Of a stretch of 64,000 nt of DNA, positions 45,335 to 53,758 are shown piece after piece (position 1 is the stretch's first letter; the number at the start of each line of letters is the position of its first letter). This stretch comes from Duganella margarita. GTDB taxonomy: Bacteria; Pseudomonadota; Gammaproteobacteria; Burkholderiales; Burkholderiaceae_D. A program made the translations under genes and the position numbers. Below the pieces are notes generated by a model. That model searched no databases and had not been told where the DNA came from. It saw only the letters and a program-made list of their open reading frames with translations. The stretch is from contig NZ_WWCS01000002.1 in the NCBI RefSeq assembly GCF_009857535.1, positions 434,001 to 498,000 on the forward strand. The letters are read 5' to 3'.

Positions 45335-45895
45335 ATGGCACGTCTCGGGACCTATGTGGCGCAAGCTACGCTTTCAACTTTCCTGGCGCTTTCGGCGTCT
45401 TATGCGCTGGCGGCGCTGCCTGAAGGCGCGAAAGCCCCGGATTTCCAGCTGGACGCTGCGCTGGCCGGCAAGCCGACCACGTTTGCGCTGGGAAAAGCAC
45501 TGCGCCAAGGTCCGGTGGTGCTGTATTTCTTCCCCGCCGCGTTCACCCAAGGCTGCACCCTGGAAGCGCACGAATTCGCCGAGGCGACGGATGATTTCCG
45601 TAAACTGAACGCCACCGTGATTGGCGTCACGGCCGGCAATGCCGACCGCGTTGCCGAGTTCTCGAAGCTGGAATGCCGCGACAAGTTTGCCGTCGCCGCC
45701 GATCCGGGCGCCAAGGTTGCCGCGCTGTATCACACCCAGTTCACCACCAAGGACGGCAAAGCGCTCTCGGAACGTACTTCGTTCGTGATTGCGCCGGACG
45801 GCAAGATTTTGCTCAGCTACACCGATCCAAACCCGGAGTTGCATATCAAGAAAGCGATGAGCGCTGTCGAAGCGTGGCATAAGACCGCCAAATGA
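45335..45895 (+). CDS. Exported peroxiredoxin (BCP/PrxQ-like)
   Basis: A 186-residue thiol peroxidase with an N-terminal membrane/secretion segment (ATLSTFLALSASYALAAL), so it acts outside the cytoplasm. The thioredoxin-fold segments PDFQLDAALAGKPTTFALGK, FFPAAFTQGCTLEAHEF (peroxidatic Cys in TxGCT) and RTSFVIAPDGKI are of the BCP/PrxQ type. Another Cys (LECRDKF) may be the resolving one. ATG at 45335 follows CAGGAG. The stop overlaps the next start (ATGA). It heads the operon with dsbD-like, ECF sigma and anti-sigma genes. Confidence 0.88.
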   Translation: MARLGTYVAQATLSTFLALSASYALAALPEGAKAPDFQLDAALAGKPTTFALGKALRQGPVVLYFFPAAFTQGCTLEAHEFAEATDDFRKLNATVIGVTAGNADRVAEFSKLECRDKFAVAADPGAKVAALYHTQFTTKDGKALSERTSFVIAPDGKILLSYTDPNPELHIKKAMSAVEAWHKTAK

Positions 45896-47145
45896 CCATG
45901 CTGACCACCCTTGCCGCCGCCTTTCTGGGCGGACTGATCCTCAACTGCATGCCGTGCGTTTTTCCGGTGATTTCACTGAAAGCGTTCGGCGTGATCCGTC
46001 ATACCGGCGACCCGAGGGCGGTGCGTATTGATGGGCTGGCGTTTCTGGCCGGCGTGGTCGTCACCATGATGCTGCTCGGTGGCGCGCTGCTGATGGCACG
46101 TGCCGGCGGGGCGGCGGTGGGGTGGGGCTTCCAGTTGCAGTCGCCCGTGCTGATTGCTGCGCTGGCACTCGTCATGCTCGGTTCGGCGCTGAATCTGATG
46201 GGCGTATTTGAAGTCGGCCTGTCAGTGCAACGCATTGGCGGCGTTGGCGCCTCGCAAACCGGGCCGCTTGGTGCTGCACTGACCGGAGCGCTGGCCATTA
46301 TTGTGGCCACGCCTTGCACGGCGCCGTTTATGGCCGGCGCGATCGGCGCGGCCCTGGTGCGTCCGCCGGTTGAGGGCATGGCGATTTTCCTGGCGCTCGC
46401 GCTTGGCTTTGCTGCGCCGTTCACGGCGATTTCCCTGATGCCTGCCTGTGCCCGGCTGTTGCCCAAGCCCGGTGCATGGATGGCAGTCCTCAAGCATGTG
46501 CTGGCTTTCCCGATGCTGGCTGCCGCTGCGTGGCTAGCGTGGGTGCTGGATCAGCAGGCTGGTTCCTCTGCGTTGGGAACGTTGCTGGCTTCATCGGTCG
46601 TGCTGGGCTTTGCCGCCTGGATTTATGGACTGGCACAACAGCGTCTGCTGGCTGGACGATCGTACAGGCTGCTGCTGGGCTTTTCGATTGTGCTGTTGGT
46701 GGGCCTGACGGTGCCGCTGGCCGATTTGCCCAAGACCAGTGCCGGTGGCGCTATCGCCAGCGCCGGTCCGTCCAAAACCATGTCGTCGGCAGCGCCAATC
46801 GCATGGACGCCGCAGGCGGTGGAGGCGCAACGCAAAAGTGGCAAGCCGATCTTCGTCAATTTCACGGCGTCGTGGTGCATCACTTGCCAGGTGAATGACA
46901 AGGCAGCGCTATCCACCTCGGCGGTGAAGCAAGCCATGGCGCAGACAGATACAATTTACATGGTCGCGGATTCAACCAAATATAATCCCGATATTGACCA
47001 AGCCATCAATCAGTTTGGCCGGGGCGGACTGCCGGTGTATGTTGTCTATCCAGCCGACGGCGGCGAGCCGACGCTGCTGCCGCAACTGCTGAGTCCGGAG
47101 ATTGTGATATCGGCCTTGCAGCACGCCTCAAAAAAACGGTCGTAA
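45892..47145 (+). CDS. DsbD-type thiol:disulfide interchange protein, short form
   Basis: A 417-residue membrane protein that moves electrons from cytoplasmic thioredoxin to the periplasm. The eight-helix core has the redox cysteines in NCMPCVFPV and ATPCTAPFMAG. A C-terminal thioredoxin-like domain carries ASWCITCQVN. The N-terminal periplasmic alpha domain of full DsbD is missing, so a different acceptor is implied; the co-transcribed exported peroxiredoxin is the obvious candidate. The start overlaps the peroxiredoxin stop. Confidence 0.88.
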   Translation: MTMLTTLAAAFLGGLILNCMPCVFPVISLKAFGVIRHTGDPRAVRIDGLAFLAGVVVTMMLLGGALLMARAGGAAVGWGFQLQSPVLIAALALVMLGSALNLMGVFEVGLSVQRIGGVGASQTGPLGAALTGALAIIVATPCTAPFMAGAIGAALVRPPVEGMAIFLALALGFAAPFTAISLMPACARLLPKPGAWMAVLKHVLAFPMLAAAAWLAWVLDQQAGSSALGTLLASSVVLGFAAWIYGLAQQRLLAGRSYRLLLGFSIVLLVGLTVPLADLPKTSAGGAIASAGPSKTMSSAAPIAWTPQAVEAQRKSGKPIFVNFTASWCITCQVNDKAALSTSAVKQAMAQTDTIYMVADSTKYNPDIDQAINQFGRGGLPVYVVYPADGGEPTLLPQLLSPEIVISALQHASKKRS

Positions 47146-47164
47146 AAAACATTGGGAACGAGAT

Positions 47165-47749
47165 TTGATCGATACATCGCCAGCGGAGAGCCTTGCTTCA
47201 GGAGCTGCCTGGGCGCAGCTCATGGTGCGGGCTCAAGATGGCGATCAGATTGCCTATGCGCGTCTGCTGAAGGCGATGGTTCCCATCATTCGCGGCATGG
47301 TGAGGCGCAGGATCTATCACGATGACGCCTTCGTGGAAGACGTGGTACAGGACGTCTTGCTGACAGTGCACCGGGTGCGCCACACCTATGACCCGGTCCG
47401 TCCGTTCTTGCCGTGGCTGGCGGCGATTGCTGCCGCGCGCGCGATTGATGCGTTGCGCGCGCGCGGCCGCCGCCAGGGCTGGGAAGTGCTGGACGAGGAG
47501 GCCGTGTTGGCGCATCCCGACGGTTCGGTCGCCGAGGCGCATGACAGCCTGGCGGCCCACCAGCAACTCGACGGTATGCTGCGCCGTCTGCCCGACCGGC
47601 AACGGCGGATGGTCGAACTGGTGCATTTAGCTGAATTGAGCCTGGCTGAAGCAGCGACGGCCAGCAGCATGACGCTGTCGGCAGTGAAGTCCTTGCTGCA
47701 CCGCGCTTTCACCACGCTTCGCCGAAATGGAAACCCAGATCATGAATAA
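47165..47749 (+). CDS. ECF RNA polymerase sigma factor
   Basis: A 194-residue extracytoplasmic-function sigma factor. Region 2 is seen in AYARLLKAMVPIIRGMVRRR then FVEDVVQDVLLTVHRVRHTY and PFLPWLAAIAAARAIDALRA. Region 4 is seen in RLPDRQRRMVELVHLAELSL then AEAATASSMTLSAVKSLLHR. The start is taken as TTG at 47165, because internal ATG 47221 would cut region 2; the ribosome site is weak. It is 19 bases after the DsbD-like gene and overlaps the anti-sigma gene. It most resembles the SigF group paired with NrsF. Confidence 0.9.
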   Translation: MIDTSPAESLASGAAWAQLMVRAQDGDQIAYARLLKAMVPIIRGMVRRRIYHDDAFVEDVVQDVLLTVHRVRHTYDPVRPFLPWLAAIAAARAIDALRARGRRQGWEVLDEEAVLAHPDGSVAEAHDSLAAHQQLDGMLRRLPDRQRRMVELVHLAELSLAEAATASSMTLSAVKSLLHRAFTTLRRNGNPDHE

Positions 47750-48371
47750 CCATGATGCCCTGATTGAACGCCTCAGCCGCGCAGCGACGCCGGTGAAAAG
47801 ACCCGCATCGCCGTGGCAGCGGGCGCTGCGCTGGATACTGCTGGCGCTGCCATGCGGTTTTCTGGCGTCGTTGATAATGCCGTCGGCAGCGGCGAACTGG
47901 TCTGACCCCGGCGCGCTATGGGCGGGCTTGGGCATGCTGGTGTCGCTGGGTCTGGGCGTGTTTGCCCTCAAGACCGCATTTGCGCTGAGCATCGCCGGCC
48001 ACAAGCTGCCGCAGTGGCGGTGGCTGGCCGCGTTTTCGGTGGTGTGGTTGCTGGTAGAATTGCTACAAATCAACAGTTCAGGCGATCCGGTAGGGCACTT
48101 TGGCGATGGGATCTACTGCTACACCTTCATGCTGATTGCCGGCATCCCGATGATGATCATCGCGGTCTCTGCGCTGCGGCAGACGCGCTCACTCTATCCC
48201 GCTGGTAGCCTGGCGATTGCGGGCCTGGGCATCGCCGCAATGTCGCAAATCATCCTGGGCTTCTGTCATCCCGTGGCGGGAGAACTGATGGATTTGTTGA
48301 TGCATCTCGCCGCAGCCATCACGCTGATCGCCATCGCCGTGCTTGCAGGGCGCCGCTGGATTGCAATATAG
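47742..48371 (+). CDS. NrsF-like (DUF1109) anti-sigma factor
   Basis: A 209-residue inner-membrane protein with about six helices (ALRWILLALPCGFLASLIMP; ALWAGLGMLVSLGLGVFALK; WLAAFSVVWLLVELLQI; TFMLIAGIPMMIIAVSAL; LAIAGLGIAAMSQIILGF; LMHLAAAITLIAIAVLAG). This pattern and pairing with an ECF sigma fit the NrsF/DUF1109 family. Cys residues in YCYTF and GFCHP could sense oxidants from the periplasmic side. The ATG at 47742 overlaps the end of the sigma gene by 8 bases, suggesting coupled synthesis. Confidence 0.85.
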   Translation: MNNHDALIERLSRAATPVKRPASPWQRALRWILLALPCGFLASLIMPSAAANWSDPGALWAGLGMLVSLGLGVFALKTAFALSIAGHKLPQWRWLAAFSVVWLLVELLQINSSGDPVGHFGDGIYCYTFMLIAGIPMMIIAVSALRQTRSLYPAGSLAIAGLGIAAMSQIILGFCHPVAGELMDLLMHLAAAITLIAIAVLAGRRWIAI

Positions 48372-48504
48372 TTCGGGAGGTCGTCAAGACGGATTTTAGG
48401 CGGCCTATGTGGCTCAATATCCGGCAGCTTTTCGTCCGTGCATCAAGATAGATGCTGTGGCTGCTGTCGTGCCGAAGTCCTTGCCAAACACGGACAAGAT
48501 CGCT

Positions 48505-48720
48505 TCAATCATGTGTATAGCTCACGTATGCGCCTATGCTGCCAGCGATCACGGCGCCCAGTAACACTCCAGTGATGCCTAAGCACAAGCCGCCGATAGT
48601 ACTGCCGCCGATGGAACATGCGAAGATCGTGGAGAAGGCGCCGCCATGGTGGTGGTCAGGCTTTTCTATATCAACGCTTGGCGTGGATGGCACGCCGGCT
48701 GCTTTTTTGCCAGTCTTCAT
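48505..48720 (-). CDS. Small glycine-zipper membrane peptide
   Basis: A 71-residue peptide. After a charged start (MKTGKKAAGVPSTPSVDIEK then PDHHH) it has a Gly-rich hydrophobic region (FACSIGGSTIGGLCLGITGV then LLGAVIAGSIGAYVSY) with G-x3-G spacing and two Cys. Gly-rich segments of this type occur in class II bacteriocins and in glycine-zipper pore or envelope proteins. The ATG at 48720 has AGGAGG upstream, a strong sign of translation. No transporter or immunity gene is adjacent, so a bacteriocin role is uncertain. Confidence 0.6.
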   Translation of the reverse strand: MKTGKKAAGVPSTPSVDIEKPDHHHGGAFSTIFACSIGGSTIGGLCLGITGVLLGAVIAGSIGAYVSYTHD

Positions 48721-48844
48721 GGCATTGCCTCCTGAATGGGCGATATTGACCAGACTAGCATGTGTCGTTACGCAGTTTCGTCGAATAGCGCGTTGATTGA
48801 TACATAACAATAATCTCTGACATACCAGCGGTAAAAAAGTTCAA

Positions 48845-48858
48845 GGTTGCGCAATCAT
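48845..48858. promoter_or_regulatory. Operator-like site upstream of the MFS gene
   Basis: GTTGCGCAATCATG shares 12 bases with the palindrome at 48897, about 50 bp away. Confidence 0.5.
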
Positions 48859-48896
48859 GTGGGTGCCAAGTATGGTATCGTCGCGGTCATTATAAA

Positions 48897-48912
48897 ATGA
48901 TTGCGCAATCAT
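48897..48912. promoter_or_regulatory. 16-bp palindrome overlapping the MFS start codon
   Basis: ATGATTGCGCAATCAT is a perfect palindrome with central GCGC, typical of LacI-family operators. TATAAA (48891-48896) lies directly upstream as a possible -10 box. The MFS start codon at 48911 begins inside the palindrome. Confidence 0.6.
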
Positions 48913-50152
48913 GAAAATACGGGGACTACGCTGGTGGATGATCAGTCTGATCATGCTCGGGGCGATAATAAACTATCTGACGCGCAGCACGCTGGCGGTG
49001 GCGGCGCCGACGTTGCTGACGGAACTGGGCATCAGCACCAGGGAATATTCCTATATAACAGCAGCCTTCCAGGGCGCGATCATGCTGCAGCCGCTATGCG
49101 GCTACATACTCGATGTGATCGGCCTGAAGTTTGGCTTTGCCATGTTTGCCGCCGCCTGGTCGGTGATCTGCATGGCGCATGGTTTCGCTACCAACTGGCA
49201 TACGCTGGCGGTGTTGCGCGGCATGCTGGGGCTGGCGGAGGGTTCGGCCAACCCGGCCGGCATGAAAGCCGTATCCGAATGGTTCCCGGCCAGGGAGCGC
49301 GGCATGGCCGGCGGGATTTTCAATATCGGCGCTTCGTTCGGCTCGATGCTGGCGCCGCCGCTGGTGGTGTGGGCGATCCTGCATTACAACTGGCAGTCGG
49401 CGTTTGTGATCACCGGCGCGCTGGGCCTGGTCTGGGTGGCGGCGTGGCTGCTGCTGTATGACGCGCCGGCGCGTCATCGCCGCCTGTCGCAAGAGGAGGC
49501 GCAGCATATCGCCGCAGGCCAGGAGCAGCATCTGGAAGGCGACGGCAAGCGGCCGTCCATTCTCAGCATTTTGAAGATGCGCAATTTCTGGGGTATCGCG
49601 CTGCCGCGCTTCCTGGCCGATCCGGCCTGGGGCACGCTGTCGTTCTGGGTGCCGCTGTACCTGACCACGGTGCGCCATTTCGACCTGGCGCAGATTGCCA
49701 TGTTCGCCTGGCTGCCGTTCCTGGCGGCCGATCTGGGCTGCCTGTTCGGGCCGATGGTGGTGCTGGCGCTGCAAAAGCGCGGCGTGCGGCTGATCAATGC
49801 GCGGCGCGGCGCTTTCACGCTGGGCGCGTGCATGATGATGGGCGTGGCGTTTGTCGGCTTCGTTGACAGTCCGTATGCGGCGATTGCCTTGCTTAGTCTG
49901 GCCGGCTTTGCGCACCAGACCTTGTCGGTCACGGTGATCACGATGTCGTCCGACCTGTTCCGCCGCAACGAGGTGGCGACGGTGGCCGGCATGTGCGGCA
50001 CCTTCGGCAATTTCGGCCTGCTGATTTTTTCGCTGATGATCGGCGGGCTGATGGCCACGGTTGGCTACACGCCGTTCTTCGTGAGCCTGGCGGTACTGGA
50101 CTTGGTGGCGGCGCTGCTGTTGTGGACTTTGGTGCGAGAGAAAACTTCATGA
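48911..50152 (+). CDS. MFS transporter, ACS family
   Basis: A 413-residue, 12-helix transporter of the same family as the one at 35210: MKIRGLRWWMISLIMLGAII then NYLTRSTLAV, NPAGMKAVSEWFPARERGMA, GASFGSMLAPPLV. By its link to the beta-xylosidase gene it may import xylo-oligosaccharides or a sugar acid; hexuronates are the usual family substrates (for example glucuronate side chains of xylan). No ribosome site precedes the ATG, and the -10 box is so close that the mRNA may be leaderless. The stop overlaps the GH43 start. Confidence 0.88.
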   Translation: MKIRGLRWWMISLIMLGAIINYLTRSTLAVAAPTLLTELGISTREYSYITAAFQGAIMLQPLCGYILDVIGLKFGFAMFAAAWSVICMAHGFATNWHTLAVLRGMLGLAEGSANPAGMKAVSEWFPARERGMAGGIFNIGASFGSMLAPPLVVWAILHYNWQSAFVITGALGLVWVAAWLLLYDAPARHRRLSQEEAQHIAAGQEQHLEGDGKRPSILSILKMRNFWGIALPRFLADPAWGTLSFWVPLYLTTVRHFDLAQIAMFAWLPFLAADLGCLFGPMVVLALQKRGVRLINARRGAFTLGACMMMGVAFVGFVDSPYAAIALLSLAGFAHQTLSVTVITMSSDLFRRNEVATVAGMCGTFGNFGLLIFSLMIGGLMATVGYTPFFVSLAVLDLVAALLLWTLVREKTS

Positions 50153-51783
50153 TTCAAAATCCCATCCTGCGGGGCTTCAATCCCGATCCGTCCATCGTCC
50201 GTGTGGGCGATGATTACTACATTGCGACGTCCACGTTTGAGTGGTATCCCGGCGTGCAGATTCATCACTCGCGCGACCTGGTCAACTGGCGTTTGCTGAC
50301 GAGGCCGCTCACGCGCGCCAGTCAGCTCAATATGCTGGGTGCGCCCGATTCGTGCGGCTTGTGGGCGCCGTGCCTGACGTATGCGGACGGTTTGTTCTGG
50401 CTGATCTATACGGATGTGAAGCGCTATGGCCGCACCTCCACCGGCGGTGCATCGGGCAGCGCGTCCTTGCGCGATTTCCATAATTATCTGGTGACCAGTC
50501 CGACGATTGAGGGGCCGTGGTCGGAGCCGGTGTATCTCAACAGCAGCGGTTTCGATCCGTCGCTGTTTCATGATGACGATGGCCGCAAGTATCTGCTGAA
50601 CCAGCTGTGGGATCACCGGCCGGGCAGCAACCGCTTCAATGGCATTGTGGCGCAGGAGTATTGCGACGGCCGCTTGATTGGCCAGCGCCAGACGATTTTC
50701 AAGGGCACGGCGCATGGGCTGACCGAGGCGCCGCATCTGTACAAGCGCAATGGCTATTACTATTTGCTGACGGCAGAGGGCGGCACCGGTTGGAATCACG
50801 GCGTGACGATGGCGCGTTCGCGCAATCTGCACGGACCGTATGAGTTGCATCCGGATCAGACCATGCTGAGTTCACGCCATCGGCCCGACGTGGCGTTGCA
50901 GCGCGCCGGCCACGCGGATCTGGTCGAGACGCAGGATGGCCAGACTTACATGGTGTATCTGTGCGGCCGGCCGCTGCGCAATCGCGGCACTTGCACGCTG
51001 GGGCGCGAGACGGCGATCCAGTCGGTGGTGTGGGGCGAGGACGGCTGGCTGCGCACGCTCGATGGCGTGGGCACGCCGGAGTTGCAGGCTGCCGCGCCGG
51101 GATTGCCTGAGCATCGTTTTGCCGAAGACCCGGTGCGCGAGGAGTTTGATGTGTCCGAGCTGCCGATGGCGTTCCAGTGGCTGCGCACGCCATGGCCGGA
51201 TGAGTTGTTCAGCCTGACGGCGCGGCCGGGGCATTTGCGGCTGTATGGCCGCGAGAGCATGGGCAGCACGTTCCGCCAGTCGCTGGTGGCGCGGCGGCAG
51301 CAGGCGCATAGCTATAGCGCGTCGACGGTGGTGGCGTTTGAGCCGGCACATTACCAGCAGCAGGCGGGACTGGTGTGCTACTACAATGCGTCCAAGTTCC
51401 ACTACCTGTACATCTCGCACGATGAGGTGCTTGGCAAACATTTGCGGGTGATGAGCAGTTTGCCCAATCATGTGCAGACCGATACTTTTACCGCATCGAT
51501 TGCGTTGCCGCCGGGTGTGCCGGTGCAACTGCGGGTTGAGGTCGACGACGAGCGCTTGTATTTTGGCTATCGGCTGGATGACGGTGAGTGGCAGTGGCTG
51601 CCGCAGCAGTTTGACGCCAGCATCCTGTCGGACGAGGCCAACGCGCCCGGCATGCCGAACTTTACCGGCGCGTTCGTGGGCGTGGCATGCCAGGATATGG
51701 CGGGCACGGCGTTGCATGCGGACTTTGATTACTTCGAGTACCGCGAACGGGCGTATTGCATCAATCCGAAGGCGGCTGTTTAG
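50149..51783 (+). CDS. GH43 beta-xylosidase
   Basis: A 544-residue cytoplasmic (no signal peptide) glycoside hydrolase family 43 enzyme. The five-bladed propeller opens with NPILRGFNPDPSIVRVGDDY, where the Asp of PDPS is the general base. SSGFDPSLFHDDDGRKYLLN carries the pKa-modulating Asp, and GLTEAPHLYKRNGYYYLLTA the acid Glu. A C-terminal concanavalin-like domain from about residue 335 completes the two-domain beta-xylosidase (GH43_11-like) form. It cleaves xylose from imported xylo-oligosaccharides. ATG at 50149 overlaps the MFS stop (ATGA), so an upstream start inside the MFS gene is rejected. Confidence 0.93.
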   Translation: MIQNPILRGFNPDPSIVRVGDDYYIATSTFEWYPGVQIHHSRDLVNWRLLTRPLTRASQLNMLGAPDSCGLWAPCLTYADGLFWLIYTDVKRYGRTSTGGASGSASLRDFHNYLVTSPTIEGPWSEPVYLNSSGFDPSLFHDDDGRKYLLNQLWDHRPGSNRFNGIVAQEYCDGRLIGQRQTIFKGTAHGLTEAPHLYKRNGYYYLLTAEGGTGWNHGVTMARSRNLHGPYELHPDQTMLSSRHRPDVALQRAGHADLVETQDGQTYMVYLCGRPLRNRGTCTLGRETAIQSVVWGEDGWLRTLDGVGTPELQAAAPGLPEHRFAEDPVREEFDVSELPMAFQWLRTPWPDELFSLTARPGHLRLYGRESMGSTFRQSLVARRQQAHSYSASTVVAFEPAHYQQQAGLVCYYNASKFHYLYISHDEVLGKHLRVMSSLPNHVQTDTFTASIALPPGVPVQLRVEVDDERLYFGYRLDDGEWQWLPQQFDASILSDEANAPGMPNFTGAFVGVACQDMAGTALHADFDYFEYRERAYCINPKAAV

Positions 51784-52201
51784 GCGGCTTTTTCTCTTCC
51801 TGTGCTCGCTTGAGGAGGATGGCGGTTTCGGCGACGATCCGCTTGACTTCTGCCTGGGTTTCCGCCATTTCCTTGCCGGCGCTCAGCGCGGCCAGCATGT
51901 TGGAGTAGAGTGCGGCGTTGAATGCCGAGATGCCGAGAACGGCAGCCAGGACGCTGCTGACGCCGGTGACCACGATGGTGGTGCGCAGACTGGCGATGCT
52001 GGCGCGCATCTCTGCAATCATCGCTTCCATCCGGTCCATGCGGGCTTCTGATGCCTTGTGGCGTTCGCTCGCAACTTTTTCGCGCTCGTCCATTACCTTA
52101 ACAAAATTCGCGAATGTCGCTTCGACGGACGAAATCCGGCCATCCACCCGGGCTTCAAGGATGGCGACTTGGGCTTCGCTGTTGTTGGTGGGAGGCGTCA
52201 T
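51761..52201 (-). CDS. Hypothetical coiled-coil protein with one membrane helix
   Basis: A 146-residue protein: an N-terminal coiled coil (VAILEARVDGRISSVEATFA; RMDRMEAMIAEMRASIASLR), a membrane helix (TIVVTGVSSVLAAVLGISAF), and a charged tail (ILLKRAQEEKKPPKQPPSD). It resembles small phage- or stress-associated coiled-coil membrane proteins, but no family is named. Its 3' end overlaps the GH43 gene by 23 bases on the opposite strand. The remnant at 21281 has a similar coiled coil/helix end. Confidence 0.6.
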   Translation of the reverse strand: MTPPTNNSEAQVAILEARVDGRISSVEATFANFVKVMDEREKVASERHKASEARMDRMEAMIAEMRASIASLRTTIVVTGVSSVLAAVLGISAFNAALYSNMLAALSAGKEMAETQAEVKRIVAETAILLKRAQEEKKPPKQPPSD

Positions 52202-52251
52202 GATGGTTTAGACCGCCGATTGCGAGCACAAGTTCAATATTGTTGTGCTGG

Positions 52252-52273
52252 TTGGTGATTTTCGTAATTGCGG
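52252..52273. promoter_or_regulatory. Putative XylR site 1, upstream of the esterase-GH74 gene
   Basis: TTGGTGATTTTCGTAATTGC and two more bases (GG); the identical 22-mer is at 56993. It lies upstream of a TATAAA box (52303-52308), an activator-like position. Confidence 0.75.
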
Positions 52274-52327
52274 TGCGCGGTGGGGCACCGCACAATGGTG
52301 TGTATAAAAATACGTGAGACATCCCCC

Positions 52328-53758
52328 ATGAATATCCGCCTTGCCGCTACCCTGGCTGTTCTGTCGACGTCCGCTTTCGCGGCTGCGCCCAATGATCTGA
52401 ACGTGTATGCCGGCCAGCCGCTGGCGTCCGGCCGTATCGTCGTTTCGGATTCCGACTCCGTCAAGACGATGACCGGCGCTGCGGCCACCATTCCCAAGGC
52501 CGACAATGGCGTGGTCGCCGTCAGCAAATCGGCCAAGGCGAAGAAGGATGATGCGCTCACGCTCAATTTCAACAAAGCCTGGTACGCCAGCTTGCGCGTG
52601 CAGGGCGGCCAGCCGGTCGATCTGCGGCCCTATCTGGACAAGGGCGTGCTGGCGCTGGACCTCAAGGTGGAGGAGCTGGCCGAGGGCGGCCTGAGCTTCC
52701 GCGTCAAGTGCGGCGAGCAATGCGAGCGCGGCGTACCGTATGTGATCCCGGCGCGCGCCGCGCAGGGCAAGGGGTGGCAGCATCTGGTGATGTCGGCCAG
52801 CTGCTTCTACCGCGATGGCGACGATTTCAGCCAGATATCCCAACCGTTCGAGCTGAACGGCACCGGCAAGGGCAAGGTCGCCATCGCCAACGTCAAGTAT
52901 CAGCTGAGCGGCACGCCGAACGTTTTGTGCCCGGACTACAAAACCGTTTCGGTCACGCCGGAGAAGCTGAACGAGTCGTGGTCGATCAGCTGGTGGACCG
53001 CGCGTCACGAGAAAAAGCTGGCCGAAGCCAAACAGGTAGGCAAGAGCGCGCAAGTGGTCTTTATCGGCGACTCAATCACCGAGGGCTGGGAAAAAAGCGG
53101 CGTGCCGGTCTGGGACCGCTATTACAAGCCATTGAACGGCATCGCCCTCGGCTTTGGCGGCGACCGCACCGAGAACGTGCTGTGGCGCCTGCAGCATGGC
53201 GAAGTGGACGGCCTGGCGCCGAAAGTCGCGGTGCTGATGTTCGGCACCAATAACACCGGCCATCGCCAGGAAGATCCGAAGACTACGGCCCTCGGCATCA
53301 AGCGCAATATCGAGGAATTGCAGCAGCGCCTGCCGGACACCAAGATCCTGCTGCTGGCGATTTTCCCGCGCGGCGAAAAGCCGGACGACAATCTGCGCCA
53401 GCTGAACGACAAGGTCAACGCCGTCATCGCCGGCTATGCCGACAACCAGAAAGTGTTCTTCCTCGACATCGGCAAGGCGTTCCTGCAGGCGGACGGCACG
53501 CTGTCGCGCGACATCATGCCGGACCTGCTGCACCCGAACGAGAAGGGCTACGAAATCTGGGCCAAGGCCATGGCGCCGACGCTGCAACAGCTGCTGCCGG
53601 GCGCGGAAAAGTATGCGTGGGATAACGTCTCGATCGGCGGCAGCGGCTTTGTCTCCGGCCTGATCACCAGCAAGACCGAGCCGGGCCTGATCTACGCCCG
53701 CACCGATGTCGGCGGCGCTTACCGCTGGGACGTAAAAAAAAACGCTGGATTCCGCTGA
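52328..53758 (+). CDS. Secreted GDSL esterase with the N-terminal piece of a GH74 domain
   Basis: A 476-residue frame. Signal peptide (ending SAFA), then a jelly-roll, carbohydrate-binding-like domain to about residue 215 (segments LALDLKVEELAEGGLSFRVK and GKGWQHLVMSASCFY resemble the C-terminal domain of GH3 ExoP enzymes). Residues about 235-430 form an SGNH esterase: VVFIGDSITEGW, GFGGDRTENVLWRL, LMFGTNN, DLLHPNEKGYEIW. The end (SGFVSGLITSKTEPGLIYAR then TDVGGAYRWD) is the start of a GH74 propeller, with candidate catalytic Asp460. The frame is then lost at an A9 run and stops at TGA 53756. The next frame carries the rest of GH74. A single esterase-xyloglucanase is the likely ancestral or expressed product. 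Confidence 0.85.
   Translation: MNIRLAATLAVLSTSAFAAAPNDLNVYAGQPLASGRIVVSDSDSVKTMTGAAATIPKADNGVVAVSKSAKAKKDDALTLNFNKAWYASLRVQGGQPVDLRPYLDKGVLALDLKVEELAEGGLSFRVKCGEQCERGVPYVIPARAAQGKGWQHLVMSASCFYRDGDDFSQISQPFELNGTGKGKVAIANVKYQLSGTPNVLCPDYKTVSVTPEKLNESWSISWWTARHEKKLAEAKQVGKSAQVVFIGDSITEGWEKSGVPVWDRYYKPLNGIALGFGGDRTENVLWRLQHGEVDGLAPKVAVLMFGTNNTGHRQEDPKTTALGIKRNIEELQQRLPDTKILLLAIFPRGEKPDDNLRQLNDKVNAVIAGYADNQKVFFLDIGKAFLQADGTLSRDIMPDLLHPNEKGYEIWAKAMAPTLQQLLPGAEKYAWDNVSIGGSGFVSGLITSKTEPGLIYARTDVGGAYRWDVKKNAGFR
53734..53742 (+). other. A9 tract with in-frame A AAA AAC heptamer at the GH74 frame change
   Basis: Nine A residues precede CGCTGG. In the upstream frame the codons are GTA AAA AAA AAC, so positions 53737-53743 form a slippery A AAA AAC. 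A -1 step, or one extra A in the mRNA, continues as R-W-I-P-L-M-D-W in the downstream frame. Confidence 0.8.

Noticed and set aside
53756-53758. TGA at the GH74 junction as a selenocysteine or recoded stop
   Set aside because: Reading through TGA stays in the wrong frame; a shift at the A-run explains the junction better.
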